A stretch of 64,000 bases of DNA from Thermotogota bacterium (GCA_030550515.1 JAUQPE010000029.1:124001-188000); one strand, 5' to 3'; counted from the first letter of the stretch, positions 38,727-49,802 are shown. Numbers and translations: made by a program. Notes: generated by a model not told the origin, from the sequence alone.

Positions 38727-39932
38727 TCACAGTTCGAACTCCTTTATGACTTCCTTCAAAGCCTCCTCCGCTTTCTCCTCCGGAACAAGGCACGAGATCT
38801 TTATCTCGGAAGTTGTGACAAGCTCTGGCGTTATTCCAACCCTTTTCAACGCCTCGAAGAACCTCGCTGCGACACCTGGACTCGTTCTCATCCCAACACC
38901 GACTATCGAGAGTTTTGCGAATCCACCTTGATAGCTGGACTTCCACCCCTCAACCCCTTTTAAAGCTTCTTGGAGCGCTTTTTCCAGATCTTCCCTGTGG
39001 TCCTCCAGTATGGTGAAAGACAGGAACAAATCCCCGTTGGAAGGCACCAAGGAGATCATGTCGATGTTGACGAGCCTTTTCGCCACCTCGTTGAATATGG
39101 CCGTGAGAAGATTTGCATCTTTTGGAAGGTAAGAGACGGTGACCTTTATCTGTCCGTGAGAAATCGTGGCACCTGTCACCACAGGTTCTTCCAACCATTC
39201 CGGTAACCTCTCAACCACGAGCGTTCCCTCCTCTTCGTTGAAAGAAGATGCACAGTATATCGGGATGTTGTACTTTTTCGCTATCTCCACGGAACGAGAG
39301 TGCAACACCTTCGCACCCAAGGCGGTCAACTCCAAGGCTTCGTCGTAAGTGATGTACTTGAGCTTTTTCGCGTTGGGATGTATCCGTGGATCGCACGTGT
39401 ATATGCCATCCACATCGCTGTAGATCTCACATGGAACTTTCAATTTCGCAGCGAGAGCGACAGCCGTGGTGTCCGATCCACCCCTACCGAGCGTCGTGAG
39501 GTCGCCCTTTTCGTTCACGCCTTGAAAACCTGTCACCACAAGCACGTCGTGATCTTTAAGGTTCTCGAAGATCACACCGTCGTCTATGTCCACGATCCTT
39601 GCAGCTGTGTGTTCCTCAGTGGTCCTTATCCTCACCTGGAAGGCGTTGAAGGATTTCGCCCTCACTCCCAGGTCCTTGAGCGCCATCGCCAGAAGGGCAG
39701 CCGAGATCTGTTCCCCAGTGGCAAGCAGCATGTCGAGTTCCCTGGTGTCCGGTTTCGGTGAGACCTCTCGAGCGAGCTTGATGAGGTTGTCAGTGGTCTT
39801 TCCCATGGCCGAGACCACCACCAACACTTTGTAACCCTCGTCGACCTTTCTCTTCACCCTCTGTGCCACGTTCTTTATACGTTCCGGGGTGGCAACAGAG
39901 CTTCCTCCGTACTTTTGAACCACGATCCTCAT
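38727..39932 (-). CDS. lysC: Aspartokinase
   Basis: First committed step of the aspartate family. 401 aa: VVQKYGGSSVATPERIKNVAQRV, VSAMGKTTDNLI, VTGFQGVNEKGDLTTLGRGGSDTTAVALA and a C-terminal pair of ACT domains (ITVSYLPKDANLLTAIFNEVAKRLVNIDMISL; LSIVGVGMRTSPGVAARFFEALKRVGI), the site of amino-acid feedback. No internal beta-subunit start was marked, although the ACT part could be made separately as in B. subtilis. Confidence 0.96.
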   Translation of the reverse strand: MRIVVQKYGGSSVATPERIKNVAQRVKRKVDEGYKVLVVVSAMGKTTDNLIKLAREVSPKPDTRELDMLLATGEQISAALLAMALKDLGVRAKSFNAFQVRIRTTEEHTAARIVDIDDGVIFENLKDHDVLVVTGFQGVNEKGDLTTLGRGGSDTTAVALAAKLKVPCEIYSDVDGIYTCDPRIHPNAKKLKYITYDEALELTALGAKVLHSRSVEIAKKYNIPIYCASSFNEEEGTLVVERLPEWLEEPVVTGATISHGQIKVTVSYLPKDANLLTAIFNEVAKRLVNIDMISLVPSNGDLFLSFTILEDHREDLEKALQEALKGVEGWKSSYQGGFAKLSIVGVGMRTSPGVAARFFEALKRVGITPELVTTSEIKISCLVPEEKAEEALKEVIKEFEL

Positions 39933-39947
39933 CTCTCATACCTCCAT

Positions 39948-40649
39948 TCACTCTATTTTCCTCAACTCGTCGACGATTTTTGTCTTCTCACGAGTCTTCT
40001 CGTCCACTTTCTTTATCACCCTGGCGGGTACACCAGCCACCACCGTGTACGGAGGTACGTCCTCTATCACGACGGCACCTGCGGCCACCACGGCGCCTCT
40101 TCCAACGGTCACCCCCTCCAAAACTACGGCGTTCGCACCTATGAGCACATCATCCTCTATCACGACAGGCTTCGCGCTGGGGGGTTCTATGACACCGGCT
40201 ATCACGGCACCTGCACCTATGTGACATCTCTTTCCGATGATGGCGCGCCCCCCTATCACGGCGTTCATATCCACCATTGTTCCTTCACCGATGACCGCTC
40301 CAACGTTTATCACTGCACCCATCATTATCACGGCACCTTCACCTATCTCCACCATGTCTCGTATGATTGCCCCCGGTTCTATCCTCGCTTTGTACTTCGT
40401 GATGTCGGCGAGCGGCAGCGCGGAGTACCTGGCCTTCACCTCCACGTGGTAGTCTTCGATCTTGTCTTTGTACTTTTCCAGCAACTCTTTGAAGTCCTCG
40501 TAGTCTCCCACAAGCACCGCAAAATTCTCCGTTCCGAAGTGCTTGAATTTTGAAAAATCTAGGTCCTTCAAATCTCCTTTCAGAAAGGCGATCATGGGGG
40601 TTCTCTTCTTCGATTGCGCGATCATCTCTATTATCTTGTAGGCATCCAT
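39948..40649 (-). CDS. dapH: Tetrahydrodipicolinate N-acetyltransferase
   Basis: 233 aa, hexapeptide-repeat (left-handed beta helix) acetyltransferase: a short N-terminal domain, then repeats such as [51 protein letters not shown] and [30 protein letters not shown]. The length and N-domain ([24 protein letters not shown]) fit DapH, the acetyl branch of DAP synthesis, not succinyl DapD. The ATG at 40649 follows GGGGGTGA; the upstream 19 codons lie in dapB. Confidence 0.93.
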   Translation of the reverse strand: MDAYKIIEMIAQSKKRTPMIAFLKGDLKDLDFSKFKHFGTENFAVLVGDYEDFKELLEKYKDKIEDYHVEVKARYSALPLADITKYKARIEPGAIIRDMVEIGEGAVIMMGAVINVGAVIGEGTMVDMNAVIGGRAIIGKRCHIGAGAVIAGVIEPPSAKPVVIEDDVLIGANAVVLEGVTVGRGAVVAAGAVVIEDVPPYTVVAGVPARVIKKVDEKTREKTKIVDELRKIE

Positions 40650-40650
40650 C

Positions 40651-42166
<1,516 letters not shown>

Positions 42167-42182
<16 letters not shown>

Positions 42183-42886
42183 CTCCTCACATCCCCCTTC
42201 AAGAAAATCTCTTCGTTCACCCTCTTGAGGAACATCTCTCCACCCGGAACGATAACCTTCAACTCCTTAACACCTTCGAGGCGTTCGAGAACCGCGAAAA
42301 CGGCCGTGACACCTGTCCCACAAGCCTTCGTTTCCCTCTCCACCCCCCTCTCGTAGGTGCGGACTTTGACGCAGTCGACACCCCTCTGATAGAAGTTCAC
42401 GTTGGCATCGAGTTTGTGTCTGAGGAGCCTACCGAGCTCTTCCACGTTCACCTCGTCCACGTTCTCAACCTCAAGAACAAAGTGTGGAACACCAACCACC
42501 ACGAAGTACCCCGATAAATCGTCGACACGAACTTCTTTCAACTCGGAAACGTTCGGCATCCTCACCCAAATACCGTCTTCCACAACCACTTTCACTTCTC
42601 CCACGCGAGAGATGAAGGTGAACGCATCAGCCTTTTCGTAACCACAGTCCATGAGGTACTTGGCGAAAGCCCTGGCACCGTTGCCACAGAAAGCGGCGGC
42701 GCTTCCATCCCGGTTGTAATAATCCATGAAGAACTTTCCATTCTTTTCCTCCACGAATATCACTCCGTCCAGATCTCCGACGTTTGCCAAGACAAAAGAA
42801 GGCTTTTCTTCGTCTCTTATGGAACGCTCCGTGTTGTCGACCATCAGAAACGTGTTCCCGTTCGCCGAGTAACACACCAAGTTCAC
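42167..42886 (-). CDS. dapF: Diaminopimelate epimerase
   Basis: Interconverts LL- and meso-diaminopimelate with two cysteines. 239 aa, shorter than the 274-aa E. coli enzyme. First catalytic Cys in AAAFCGNGARAFAKYL, second in ETKACGTGVTAVFAV; NGNTFLMVDN near the N-terminus binds substrate. The start overlaps the asd stop (ATGA). Confidence 0.95.
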
Positions 42887-43860
42887 AACCTCCCGTTGAG
42901 TTCTGCATGCTTAACCAGGATGCGGACGGCGTTGGTGGCGGCACCGACCCTTATGTTGTCCGCCACGTTCCAAAACATCACGGACCTCTCGTCGGCCGCC
43001 CTCAACCTGCACACAAAAGTTTCGTTCCTACCAGCCACATCTATTGGCGTGATGAGATCGTCCGTCACCACGACGTCTTCCCCGCTTGCTATGATTTTCC
43101 TGACTTCTTCCAAAGAGGCGTATGGCCTCTTGAACCTCACCATGACAGCCTCGGAATGACCGTAGAGGACGGGAACCCTGACGGTGGTCGGGTAAACCCT
43201 TATGGTGTAGTCGTTCAGTATCTTTCGCGTTTCGTTCACCATCTTCATCTCTTCTTGGGTGAACAGGTTGTCCTGTATCTCACCTATCAGAGGTATGACG
43301 TTCCTGTGGATCTTCTTCGCGAAAACCTTTACCACTTCCTCCCCTCTCTCCTGAGCGAGGAGCTCTTCGATTCCCTTGTGACCGGCTCCGGAAACGGATT
43401 GATAGGTCGCCACAAAGATCTCTTCTACACCGTAAGCCTCGTGCAGCTTGTAAATCGAGAGCACCATCTGGATGGTGGAACAATTCGGGTTTGCAACTAT
43501 ACCGGTGTAACCTTTCAAGAGGTGTGCGTTCACCTCCGGAACGACAAGAGGTATGTCTTTCTCCATCCTGAAGGCGGAGGAGTTGTCTATGACCGTAACG
43601 CCGTTCTGCACGGCTATCGGTGCAAATCTCTTGGAGACACTGGCACCCGCCGAGAAGAGGAAGTAGTCGCACTTCCACTTCATCGAGTCCTCCGTGAGGA
43701 GCTCCACCTTCACGGATTCGCCCTTGAACGTCAGCTCCTTCCCGACTGACCTTTCCGAAGCGAAGAGCCTGATCTCCGAAACGGGTACGTCAAACTCTTC
43801 CAGCACTTTCAACATCGTTCTGCCCACTTCACCTGTGGCACCAACCACGCCTATTCTCAC
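42883..43860 (-). CDS. asd: Aspartate-semialdehyde dehydrogenase
   Basis: 325 aa. NADP-binding GVVGATGEVGRTMLKVLEE, IDNSSAFRMEKDIPLVVPEVN, the catalytic Cys in VANPNCSTIQM, SVSGAGHKGIEEL and a catalytic His near GHSEAVMVRF. GTG start at 43860 after GGAGGAGGGA. First gene of the lysine operon, directly below the riboswitch terminator. Confidence 0.96.
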   Translation of the reverse strand: MRIGVVGATGEVGRTMLKVLEEFDVPVSEIRLFASERSVGKELTFKGESVKVELLTEDSMKWKCDYFLFSAGASVSKRFAPIAVQNGVTVIDNSSAFRMEKDIPLVVPEVNAHLLKGYTGIVANPNCSTIQMVLSIYKLHEAYGVEEIFVATYQSVSGAGHKGIEELLAQERGEEVVKVFAKKIHRNVIPLIGEIQDNLFTQEEMKMVNETRKILNDYTIRVYPTTVRVPVLYGHSEAVMVRFKRPYASLEEVRKIIASGEDVVVTDDLITPIDVAGRNETFVCRLRAADERSVMFWNVADNIRVGAATNAVRILVKHAELNGRL

Positions 43861-43881
43861 GCTTCATCCCTCCTCCGATAC

Positions 43882-43915
43882 AAAAAAGGCGTCTCTTCCT
43901 CCCCGAAGAGACGCC
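43882..43915 (-). terminator. Riboswitch-controlled terminator before asd
   Basis: GGCGTCTCTTC pairs with GAAGAGACGCC (11 bp, 6-nt loop) followed by six U on the minus strand, 22 bases before asd. Between it and the aptamer, a hairpin from GGTCTGA/TTCAGACC uses the 3' strand of the aptamer P1 helix, so the two states are mutually exclusive; the exact antiterminator pairing was not resolved. Confidence 0.85.
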
Positions 43916-43946
43916 CTATCAGGTCTGAAATCATCTTCTGATCTCA

Positions 43947-44126
43947 GACCCGACCGGCTCTCCACGGAGAGTCTTCTCCGTGACAGTGGTATGGGTGTTC
44001 CCCATACCCCCAGGCGTGTGGAACGGGAGGAATTCCACACCCTTCGGCGCCCTCGCCTTTCAGCTATCCCCGATTCCTCCCGTGATGGGATAGCTTACTC
44101 ATCTCGGGCGCGCCTCCGTTCGGGTC
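43947..44126 (-). promoter_or_regulatory. Lysine riboswitch (L-box) aptamer
   Basis: The 180-nt RNA matches the crystallised T. maritima lysine riboswitch from memory: GGAGGCGCGCCCGAGATGAG at the 5' side, the AGGCGAGGGCGCCGAAGG core, a long GC-rich arm, GGGGGTATGGGGAACACCCATACCACTGTCACGGAG and the closing GAGAGCCGGTCGGGTC. P1 forms between the GACCCGA at 44120-44126 and TCGGGTC at 43947-43953. Bound lysine should stabilise P1 and allow the downstream terminator to form, shutting off the whole lysine operon. This RNA and its expression platform account for the 331 bases between pyrBI and asd. Confidence 0.96.
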
Positions 44127-44145
44127 TTGGCCGTTTTTACATAAG

Positions 44146-44174
44146 ATTTTATCAGCTCGCGTAGGTTCGGACAA
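44146..44174 (-). promoter_or_regulatory. Promoter of the lysine riboswitch/operon
   Basis: TTGTCC, a 17-base spacer and TAAAAT with an upstream TG (TGATAAAAT) on the minus strand, just after the pyrBI stop. RNA would start about 12 bases before the aptamer. The -10 block is identical to that at 3615-3623. Confidence 0.75.
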
Positions 44175-44191
44175 TTAAGAAAAGGTAAACA

Positions 44192-45775
44192 TCATATGCT
44201 CCAGATCTCCTCGAACGTATGAGGCGTGTCGCAGTACTCGCACACGAACAATCCTTTCTCGTTTCTCACAAAAGACGGCTTCACGTCCTCACCGTGAACA
44301 GGGTTAGTTATGCAGTTTTCGTTCTTACACCTCAACTCTTTGAAGCCGTAGATCGTGGGCGGAAGCTTTATCCTGTACTTTTCCACCACTCTGCTATCTT
44401 TGATGATGTTCACCGTCGTGTTCGGAGAGATGGCGGCGAGCTTTTTTATTTCTCCCTTGGTGAGGTACCTGTTTGGAAGGCTGATGTACCCCTTGTAACT
44501 TCCATCGCTCGACCTGAATATACCGTCGGCGCTGTCCACGTCGTACAGGTGGAGGATCTTTCTTATCTTCACGATCGTGGAGTATATCTCTTCTGGTGTC
44601 TTTCCTTTCGCTACGTGGTCGATAACCGTCCCGTTCTCGATGGGCTTTATTCCCCTCTTACCGTCCTTTTGAACACCCTTTTCACCGTGCGTTATGGGGG
44701 CCGGTACTATGAAGTCTTCTTCGTACGAAGGTTCCCTTTTCGTCGTATCGAAAGGCGCTTCGAGTGCTCCACCAAACATGGACAGGAGGACTATCCTTAC
44801 CCAGTAGCCGTTCCGGGCTTGCTCTTCCCAGCCGTTCAGGGGCAAAGGATCGAGAAAAGTGGGGATCGTTGGATACAACTTGTGCCTGGGGAGAGGATGG
44901 TAGAACTTCACGCCCTCCGGGAGCCTGTCCAGGAACTCTCTTTTGAAAGTGACCGCTTCTCTCAGGATGTGTTCCTTTTCCAGTATGTCCTCTCCCATGC
45001 GCTCGAGCTGCAATCTGGTGAAGTACCAGATCTTGGCCACGTCAGGTTGTTTCAGGTACTGTTCGATGGATTCGAACGTCCTGACTTCGAAACCGTTCCT
45101 CACCATCTTCTCCACGTAATGATCCGGCATGGCGATTTCTCTTGGTGCGATCAAATCTACCCTCACGTTCTTGAATATCCTGAGACCGTCCACCTTGGAG
45201 TGAACGGTTCTACCGTGGAGCAAATCTCCCACGAGCGCGATGTGTATGAAGGAGTTGTCGAAGTTGTTCTTTTCCAAGAAGGTGTACTCGTCGAGTAGTT
45301 CTTGAGTCGGATGTTCGTGTTTTCCGTCGCCCGCGTTTATGAACGATGGAACCTCAAGACCGTTCCTTATCGCGTACTCTCCGACCTTTCTCTCCAACAA
45401 CCTACAGACCCCTTCCAGTTTCGTCCTCACCACGAAGATGGAGTAGTCGCTGTAACCCGTCAACATGCAGAAGGTATCCACGTAGCTCTCTTGTTTGTTG
45501 AAGGAGGAGTGCTCGGAATCGAACACGTTCACCTTCACGTTTTCACCGGAATGAAACTTCGCAGCGTTTATGAACGATTCCCTCGTTCTGGTGCTGGGTT
45601 CGACAAAAACTATGTAGATACCCACGTTCCTCTTTTTTATCTTGAACTCCGACACGTCTTCGTTGTTGTACCACTTCTGCTTCAACTCTCTCGTCTTTCG
45701 GTAGAGGAACAACTGCTCTTCGATGGAGAGATCCCGGATCACCGCGAGAGTCCTTCCGAGGAAATCCCTTTTCAA
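44192..45775 (-). CDS. pyrBI: Aspartate carbamoyltransferase, fused catalytic-regulatory chains
   Basis: 527 aa joining PyrB (about residues 1-345) and PyrI (about 375-527). Catalytic motifs: FVEPSTRTRESF (carbamoyl-phosphate site), GDGKHEHPTQELLDEYTF, VGDLLHGRTVHS and KFYHPLPRH. Regulatory part: nucleotide-binding GTVIDHVAKG at its start and four zinc Cys in CKNENC...CEYC near the end. Fusion is known for Thermotoga. TTG start at 45775 after GGGAGG; the frame extends 63 codons upstream through folA without support. A terminator with U8 and a folA stop codon in its hairpin sits just upstream, suggesting attenuation. Confidence 0.95.
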   Translation of the reverse strand: MKRDFLGRTLAVIRDLSIEEQLFLYRKTRELKQKWYNNEDVSEFKIKKRNVGIYIVFVEPSTRTRESFINAAKFHSGENVKVNVFDSEHSSFNKQESYVDTFCMLTGYSDYSIFVVRTKLEGVCRLLERKVGEYAIRNGLEVPSFINAGDGKHEHPTQELLDEYTFLEKNNFDNSFIHIALVGDLLHGRTVHSKVDGLRIFKNVRVDLIAPREIAMPDHYVEKMVRNGFEVRTFESIEQYLKQPDVAKIWYFTRLQLERMGEDILEKEHILREAVTFKREFLDRLPEGVKFYHPLPRHKLYPTIPTFLDPLPLNGWEEQARNGYWVRIVLLSMFGGALEAPFDTTKREPSYEEDFIVPAPITHGEKGVQKDGKRGIKPIENGTVIDHVAKGKTPEEIYSTIVKIRKILHLYDVDSADGIFRSSDGSYKGYISLPNRYLTKGEIKKLAAISPNTTVNIIKDSRVVEKYRIKLPPTIYGFKELRCKNENCITNPVHGEDVKPSFVRNEKGLFVCEYCDTPHTFEEIWSI

Positions 45776-45796
45776 GTGTCCTCCCTCCCCTTGGGC

Positions 45797-45823
45797 AAAA
45801 AAAATCGCACCTAACGGTGCGAT
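45797..45823 (-). terminator. Intrinsic terminator/attenuator between folA and pyrBI
   Basis: ATCGCACC and GGTGCGAT form a perfect 8-bp stem with a 4-nt loop followed by eight T on the minus strand. The TAG stop of folA (45811-45813) is inside the hairpin, and a U7 tract (45842-45848) lies 18 nt before it, a layout like the UTP-sensitive E. coli pyrBI attenuator. Confidence 0.88.
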
Positions 45824-46323
45824 CTTTCGACTGTGTATCTCAAAAAAATCGTACCCTTCTCGTTTAATCTCCTCTTTTCGATAAGCTTCAGAAACAAGCA
45901 TCCTTTGAAGCTTTCGAAAACGGGGACACCTTCCCCGAACACCACCGGCTCCACCGTGACGCACACATCGTCGACGATTCCCGCACGCACGAACTCCGTG
46001 AACACGGTCCTTCCTCCTATGACTGCCACCTCTTCGTACCCGAGGTCCCCCAGGTATTTTACCACTTCCGCAGGGGTCCCCCCCATGAAGACGAGGTCGG
46101 GAAGATGCGCTTCTTTCTTTTGATGGGTCAGCACAACGTTTAACCTTCCAGGAAGTGGTTTCCCTATCTCCTCGAACGTCTTTCGCCCCATCACGACGTT
46201 ACCGATCTTGGTCGTCAGCTCTTTGAAGAGCTCGCGGTCTTCTTTGGAATTCCAACCCTTCAGGTTCGTGGCGATCTTTCCCGACAAATCCATGGCGAAG
46301 AAGAACACTACCTTTGGTTCCAC
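45811..46323 (-). CDS. folA: Dihydrofolate reductase
   Basis: 170 aa, close to T. maritima DHFR (a very stable dimer) as I remember it: [78 protein letters not shown] and the end [10 protein letters not shown]. Makes tetrahydrofolate with NADPH. The GTG at 46323 gives the matching N-terminus and proper spacing from GGGGGA; an ATG at 46332 abuts the ribosome site. Its 3' end forms part of the attenuator before pyrBI and overlaps none of it downstream. Confidence 0.92.
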   Translation of the reverse strand: MEPKVVFFFAMDLSGKIATNLKGWNSKEDRELFKELTTKIGNVVMGRKTFEEIGKPLPGRLNVVLTHQKKEAHLPDLVFMGGTPAEVVKYLGDLGYEEVAVIGGRTVFTEFVRAGIVDDVCVTVEPVVFGEGVPVFESFKGCLFLKLIEKRRLNEKGTIFLRYTVERSHR

Positions 46324-47717
46324 GGATCCCATTCCCCCGTCAGGTAGGAGTGTATGAACTGCGCCGCTCTCTTCCCGGCACCCATGGCGTTGATGACCGT
46401 AGCAGCACCGCTCACTATGTCCCCTCCCGCAAAAACACCCCTGACACTTGTAGCACCCGTATCCGGATCGGCCTTTATGTAACCTTTCTCGTTCAACTCG
46501 AGCTCTGTGAACTCGGAGAGCAAAACTCTGTTTGGACCTTGACCGATGGCTTCTATCACCATGTCGACTTCGAGGACGAAGTTGCTCCCTTCGACAGGAA
46601 CGGGTTTTGCCCTCCCCGATGCGTCTGTTCCTCTAAGCTCCATCTTCACGCACTCAATTGCCTCCAAGTTTCCGTTTGCGTCTCCGAGGTATCGAATGGG
46701 GAGCGTGAGCCAGAAGAACTCTATGCCTTCCTCGAGTGCGTGGATGTATTCCTCCCTCCTGGCCGGCATCTCTCTCTCCGTTCTTCTGTATATCACGTAG
46801 ACCTTTTCCGCGCCAAGTCTCAGAGCACTCCTTGCAGCGTCCATGGCCGTGTTTCCCGCGCCCACCACCGCAACCCTTCTTCCCACCTTCACAGGGGTAT
46901 CGTACTCGGGAAAGAGATAAGCTTTCATCAAGTTGACCCTTGTGAGGAACTCGTTGGCTGAATAAACCCCGTTGAGGTTGGTACCCGGTATGCCCATGAA
47001 TTTCGGTGCGCCAGCTCCGGTTCCCACGAACACGGCATCGAACTCCGTCAGGATTTCCTTCACGCTCACCGTCTTCCCTACCACCACGTTCGTCATCAAC
47101 TCAACACCGAGGCTGGTGACGAAACGCACTTCTCTTTCCACTATCCGCTTCGGTAACCTGAACTCCGGTATCCCGTAAGTGAGCACGCCCCCGGGTTTGT
47201 GCAGGGCCTCGAACAACACGACTCTGTAACCCAATCTGGCAAGATCCGCTGCCGCCGTCAAGCCCGCTGGTCCAGATCCGATCACCGCTATCTTCTGCTT
47301 CTTTTGCGGGGTCACCTCCACAGGATCGCTCACAGCGTTCTCGGCGGCCCAATCCGCTACGAACCTTTCCAACCTGCCTATCGCCACCGGTTCGCTGTCC
47401 TTCACTTTTCCCAACACACACTTCGCCTCGCACTGAGTTTCCTGCGGGCACACCCGCCCACAGATAGCTGGAAGGTTGTTGTACTTCTTCAAGATCGCGT
47501 AGGCTTTCTCGAAGTTACCCTTTTTGACCTCAGCGATGAAACCTGGTATGTCCACGCCAACCGGACAGCCAGAGATGCAAGGGTGTGTCGGACATTGAAG
47601 ACATCTGGTGGCCTCCTCAACCGCTTCTTCAGGCGAGTAACCCTGCGCGACTTCCTCGAAGTTCCTCTTCCTAACCTCCACAGGGAGTTCTCTCATGGGG
47701 GTTTTGTGTTTCTTCAC
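46308..47717 (-). CDS. nfnB: NfnB, large subunit of electron-bifurcating NADH-dependent Fd:NADP+ oxidoreductase
   Basis: 469 aa. N-terminal iron-sulfur domain ([34 protein letters not shown]) for two 4Fe-4S clusters, FAD site [30 protein letters not shown] site [19 protein letters not shown] and C-terminal [26 protein letters not shown]. It resembles the small subunit of glutamate synthase, but pairing with an NfnA gene makes the Nfn assignment clear. Nfn couples NADH, ferredoxin and NADPH pools. GTG start overlaps the nfnA stop. Confidence 0.93.
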   Translation of the reverse strand: MKKHKTPMRELPVEVRKRNFEEVAQGYSPEEAVEEATRCLQCPTHPCISGCPVGVDIPGFIAEVKKGNFEKAYAILKKYNNLPAICGRVCPQETQCEAKCVLGKVKDSEPVAIGRLERFVADWAAENAVSDPVEVTPQKKQKIAVIGSGPAGLTAAADLARLGYRVVLFEALHKPGGVLTYGIPEFRLPKRIVEREVRFVTSLGVELMTNVVVGKTVSVKEILTEFDAVFVGTGAGAPKFMGIPGTNLNGVYSANEFLTRVNLMKAYLFPEYDTPVKVGRRVAVVGAGNTAMDAARSALRLGAEKVYVIYRRTEREMPARREEYIHALEEGIEFFWLTLPIRYLGDANGNLEAIECVKMELRGTDASGRAKPVPVEGSNFVLEVDMVIEAIGQGPNRVLLSEFTELELNEKGYIKADPDTGATSVRGVFAGGDIVSGAATVINAMGAGKRAAQFIHSYLTGEWDPWNQR

Positions 47718-48547
47718 AGGCCCTCACCTACCGCTTTCAAAAATCTCTCGTAAGACATCTTCTCCTGCTCTCGATACTGGGCCAACCTCTTCAAGAGTTC
47801 GTCCCAGTCCACGTCTTCGCCTCTGAACTCCGGCCCATCCACGCAAGCGAATTTGATCTCCCCTCTCACGTTCACCCTGCAGGCCCCACACATCCCAGTG
47901 CCATCCACCATGATAGGGTTCAGAGACACCCATATGGGAACCCCGTACTCCTTCGCCTTGAGGGTGCAAAACTTCATCATGATGGTTGGTCCGACAGCCC
48001 AACAAACATCGTAGTGCTTCTCCTTCAACAGGAGATCCATGGCATCCGTCACAAGCCCTTTCATTCCCCTGCTGCCGTCTTCCGTGACCAGAAACGTGTC
48101 GCAGAGCATTTTGAAATCTTCGACCATTATCAGGTACTCTTCACTTCTAGCTCCTAGAATCACCGTCACCTCGTTTCCAACCTCTTTGAGGGCCTTGGCG
48201 ATGGGATAGAGGGTGGCTATTCCCACACCGCCCCCCACCAACAGGACTCTCCCGTAACGTTTGATTTCGCTTTCCCTCCCGAGAGGTCCTACAACGTCAA
48301 GAAGTTCATCTCCTTCGTTCATCATCGAGAGCTCGTGAGTGGTTTTCCCCACAACCTTGACGACCATCCTGAAAATTCCTTCCTCTGGGTAAGTTCCCGC
48401 AACCGTGAGGGGGATCCTCTCGCCTTTCTCGTGAATCCTCACTATCACGAATTGACCAGGTTTTGCCTTCTTCGCAATCTGAGGAGAACGAATGAAGAAA
48501 TCGTACACGTCGACGGTTAGCTTTTCTTTCCTGACGATTTCGTTCAT
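47714..48547 (-). CDS. nfnA: NfnA, small subunit of NADH-dependent Fd:NADP+ oxidoreductase
   Basis: 277 aa ferredoxin-NADP reductase-like protein: FAD domain (GQFVIVRIHEKGERIPLTVAG), NAD domain (VLLVGGGVGIATLYPIAKALKEVGNEVTVILGAR) and a C-terminal 2Fe-2S site in DGTGMCGACRV...FACVDGPEF. Annotated in older genomes as sulfide dehydrogenase beta. GGGAGGGGAAG precedes the ATG, which overlaps the ABC gene stop. Confidence 0.93.
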   Translation of the reverse strand: MNEIVRKEKLTVDVYDFFIRSPQIAKKAKPGQFVIVRIHEKGERIPLTVAGTYPEEGIFRMVVKVVGKTTHELSMMNEGDELLDVVGPLGRESEIKRYGRVLLVGGGVGIATLYPIAKALKEVGNEVTVILGARSEEYLIMVEDFKMLCDTFLVTEDGSRGMKGLVTDAMDLLLKEKHYDVCWAVGPTIMMKFCTLKAKEYGVPIWVSLNPIMVDGTGMCGACRVNVRGEIKFACVDGPEFRGEDVDWDELLKRLAQYREQEKMSYERFLKAVGEGL

Positions 48548-49176
48548 CTCTTCCCCTCCCTCGATCCGTTGTAGAGCGCGTACGTTTCGTCACAAACCCT
48601 CTCCACCTCTTCCTTCAGGTGCGAGGCCATCACGATTGTCACGCCCTTTTCTTTCAACCTCAAGAGGGTGTTGAGTATCACTTCCGTTGATTCCGCGTCC
48701 AAACCACTCGTTGCCTCATCCAATATCAACAGCCTTGGTTCGCTGATCAAAGCGATCGCTAGGGAGAGCCTCTGTTTTATACCTTTGGAGACCTTGGAGA
48801 CGGGAACGGTCAGGAAGGGTTCCAGATTCAAGAGTTCCAGCACGTCTTCCTTGACTTTTTTCCTCCTGAGACTGGCGAAGAACTTTAAATTCTCCATCAC
48901 GGTGAGTTCTTCCATGACGGACGGGAACTCCGGTACATAAGAAATCTCCTTCCTCACCTTCTCCGGATTTCTCAGGGCGTCTTCACCGAACAAGATGAGA
49001 TCTCCTTCGTCGGGTTTCAGTATCGTTGCCAGGATCTTCAGCAGGGTGGTTTTTCCTACCGCGTTTGGTCCAATCACTCCCAGAGCTTTTCCTTCGTCTA
49101 AGGAGAAGGTGACACAAGAGAGAACCTTTCTTCCTCCAAAAGACTTCCCCAGGCTTCTGACGTGAACTCCGTTCAT
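48544..49176 (-). CDS. ABC transporter ATP-binding protein without adjacent permease
   Basis: 210 aa: GPNAVGKTTLLKI (Walker A), VSKGIKQRLSLAIAL (signature, typical of ABC-2 exporters), LLILDEATSGLD (Walker B) and VIMASH-like TIVMASHLKEEVE. No membrane partner is encoded next to it, so it either pairs with a distant permease or has another role. Overlaps the HEAT gene and nfnA by 4 bases each. Confidence 0.88.
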   Translation of the reverse strand: MNGVHVRSLGKSFGGRKVLSCVTFSLDEGKALGVIGPNAVGKTTLLKILATILKPDEGDLILFGEDALRNPEKVRKEISYVPEFPSVMEELTVMENLKFFASLRRKKVKEDVLELLNLEPFLTVPVSKVSKGIKQRLSLAIALISEPRLLILDEATSGLDAESTEVILNTLLRLKEKGVTIVMASHLKEEVERVCDETYALYNGSREGKR

Positions 49177-49802
49177 AACCCTATCTCCCTTCTTTTCTCT
49201 TCGTTGAGCAATCTCATCAACTCAGGCTTTTTGTAGACCATGAGTGTGATCGCTTTCCTCAGGAAATCTTTTTGATCCTCCGAGAAATCATCATCGTTCA
49301 GGGCTCTCAGGAGAATGGACAGGGACCTCTCCGAAGGGATGTGGGCGAGCACCATGGCCACCTGTTCGCAGAGCTCTCTCTTGTAACTGTCCTCAAGCAT
49401 CATGTACTCGAGTTCTGGTAGGAATTGCTCACCTTCCCCCAACTTTGCCAAAGCCTCGTATATGATCAACAAGGCTTCTTCCGAATCGTACTTTTCCATG
49501 AGCTCGTAGAGGATCTTCCTCATGCCCTTCTCGCCCATCTCCCCGAGCATGTCCACGATGTAAAGGACTGTGACATCGTTCTTCTCGAAACCTTTCTCCC
49601 TTCTCTTCATGAGTTCTTTCAAGAGGAAGTCCCTGGCCTTTTCCCCCATCCTCAGGAAGGTCTCAACGACTATGTCTCTGACCTCAGGATCTTCGTCTTC
49701 GAGGAGGGAAAGCAGCACAGGAAATGCTTCTTCACCCTTTTCCAATACGATTCTCTCTATGAGCGCTTCCCTTTCCTTTCTCTTTTCCTCCTCCATCTTC
49801 AC
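49173..49802 (-). CDS. HEAT-like repeat protein
   Basis: 209 aa, all-helical and highly charged. About five degenerate HEAT-like helical pairs can be seen, such as GEEAFPVLLSLLEDEDPEVRDIVVETFLRMG and ERSLSILLRALNDDDFSEDQKDFLRKAITLM. No catalytic motif. GTG start overlaps the rad50 stop (GTGA); ATG two codons later is possible. A scaffold role near Rad50 or the ABC ATPase is a guess from position. Confidence 0.75.
   Translation of the reverse strand: MKMEEEKRKEREALIERIVLEKGEEAFPVLLSLLEDEDPEVRDIVVETFLRMGEKARDFLLKELMKRREKGFEKNDVTVLYIVDMLGEMGEKGMRKILYELMEKYDSEEALLIIYEALAKLGEGEQFLPELEYMMLEDSYKRELCEQVAMVLAHIPSERSLSILLRALNDDDFSEDQKDFLRKAITLMVYKKPELMRLLNEEKRREIGL

Noticed and set aside
38727-39932. 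Separate internal start for an aspartokinase beta subunit
   Set aside because: Possible in principle, but I saw no convincing ribosome site before the ACT-domain part.
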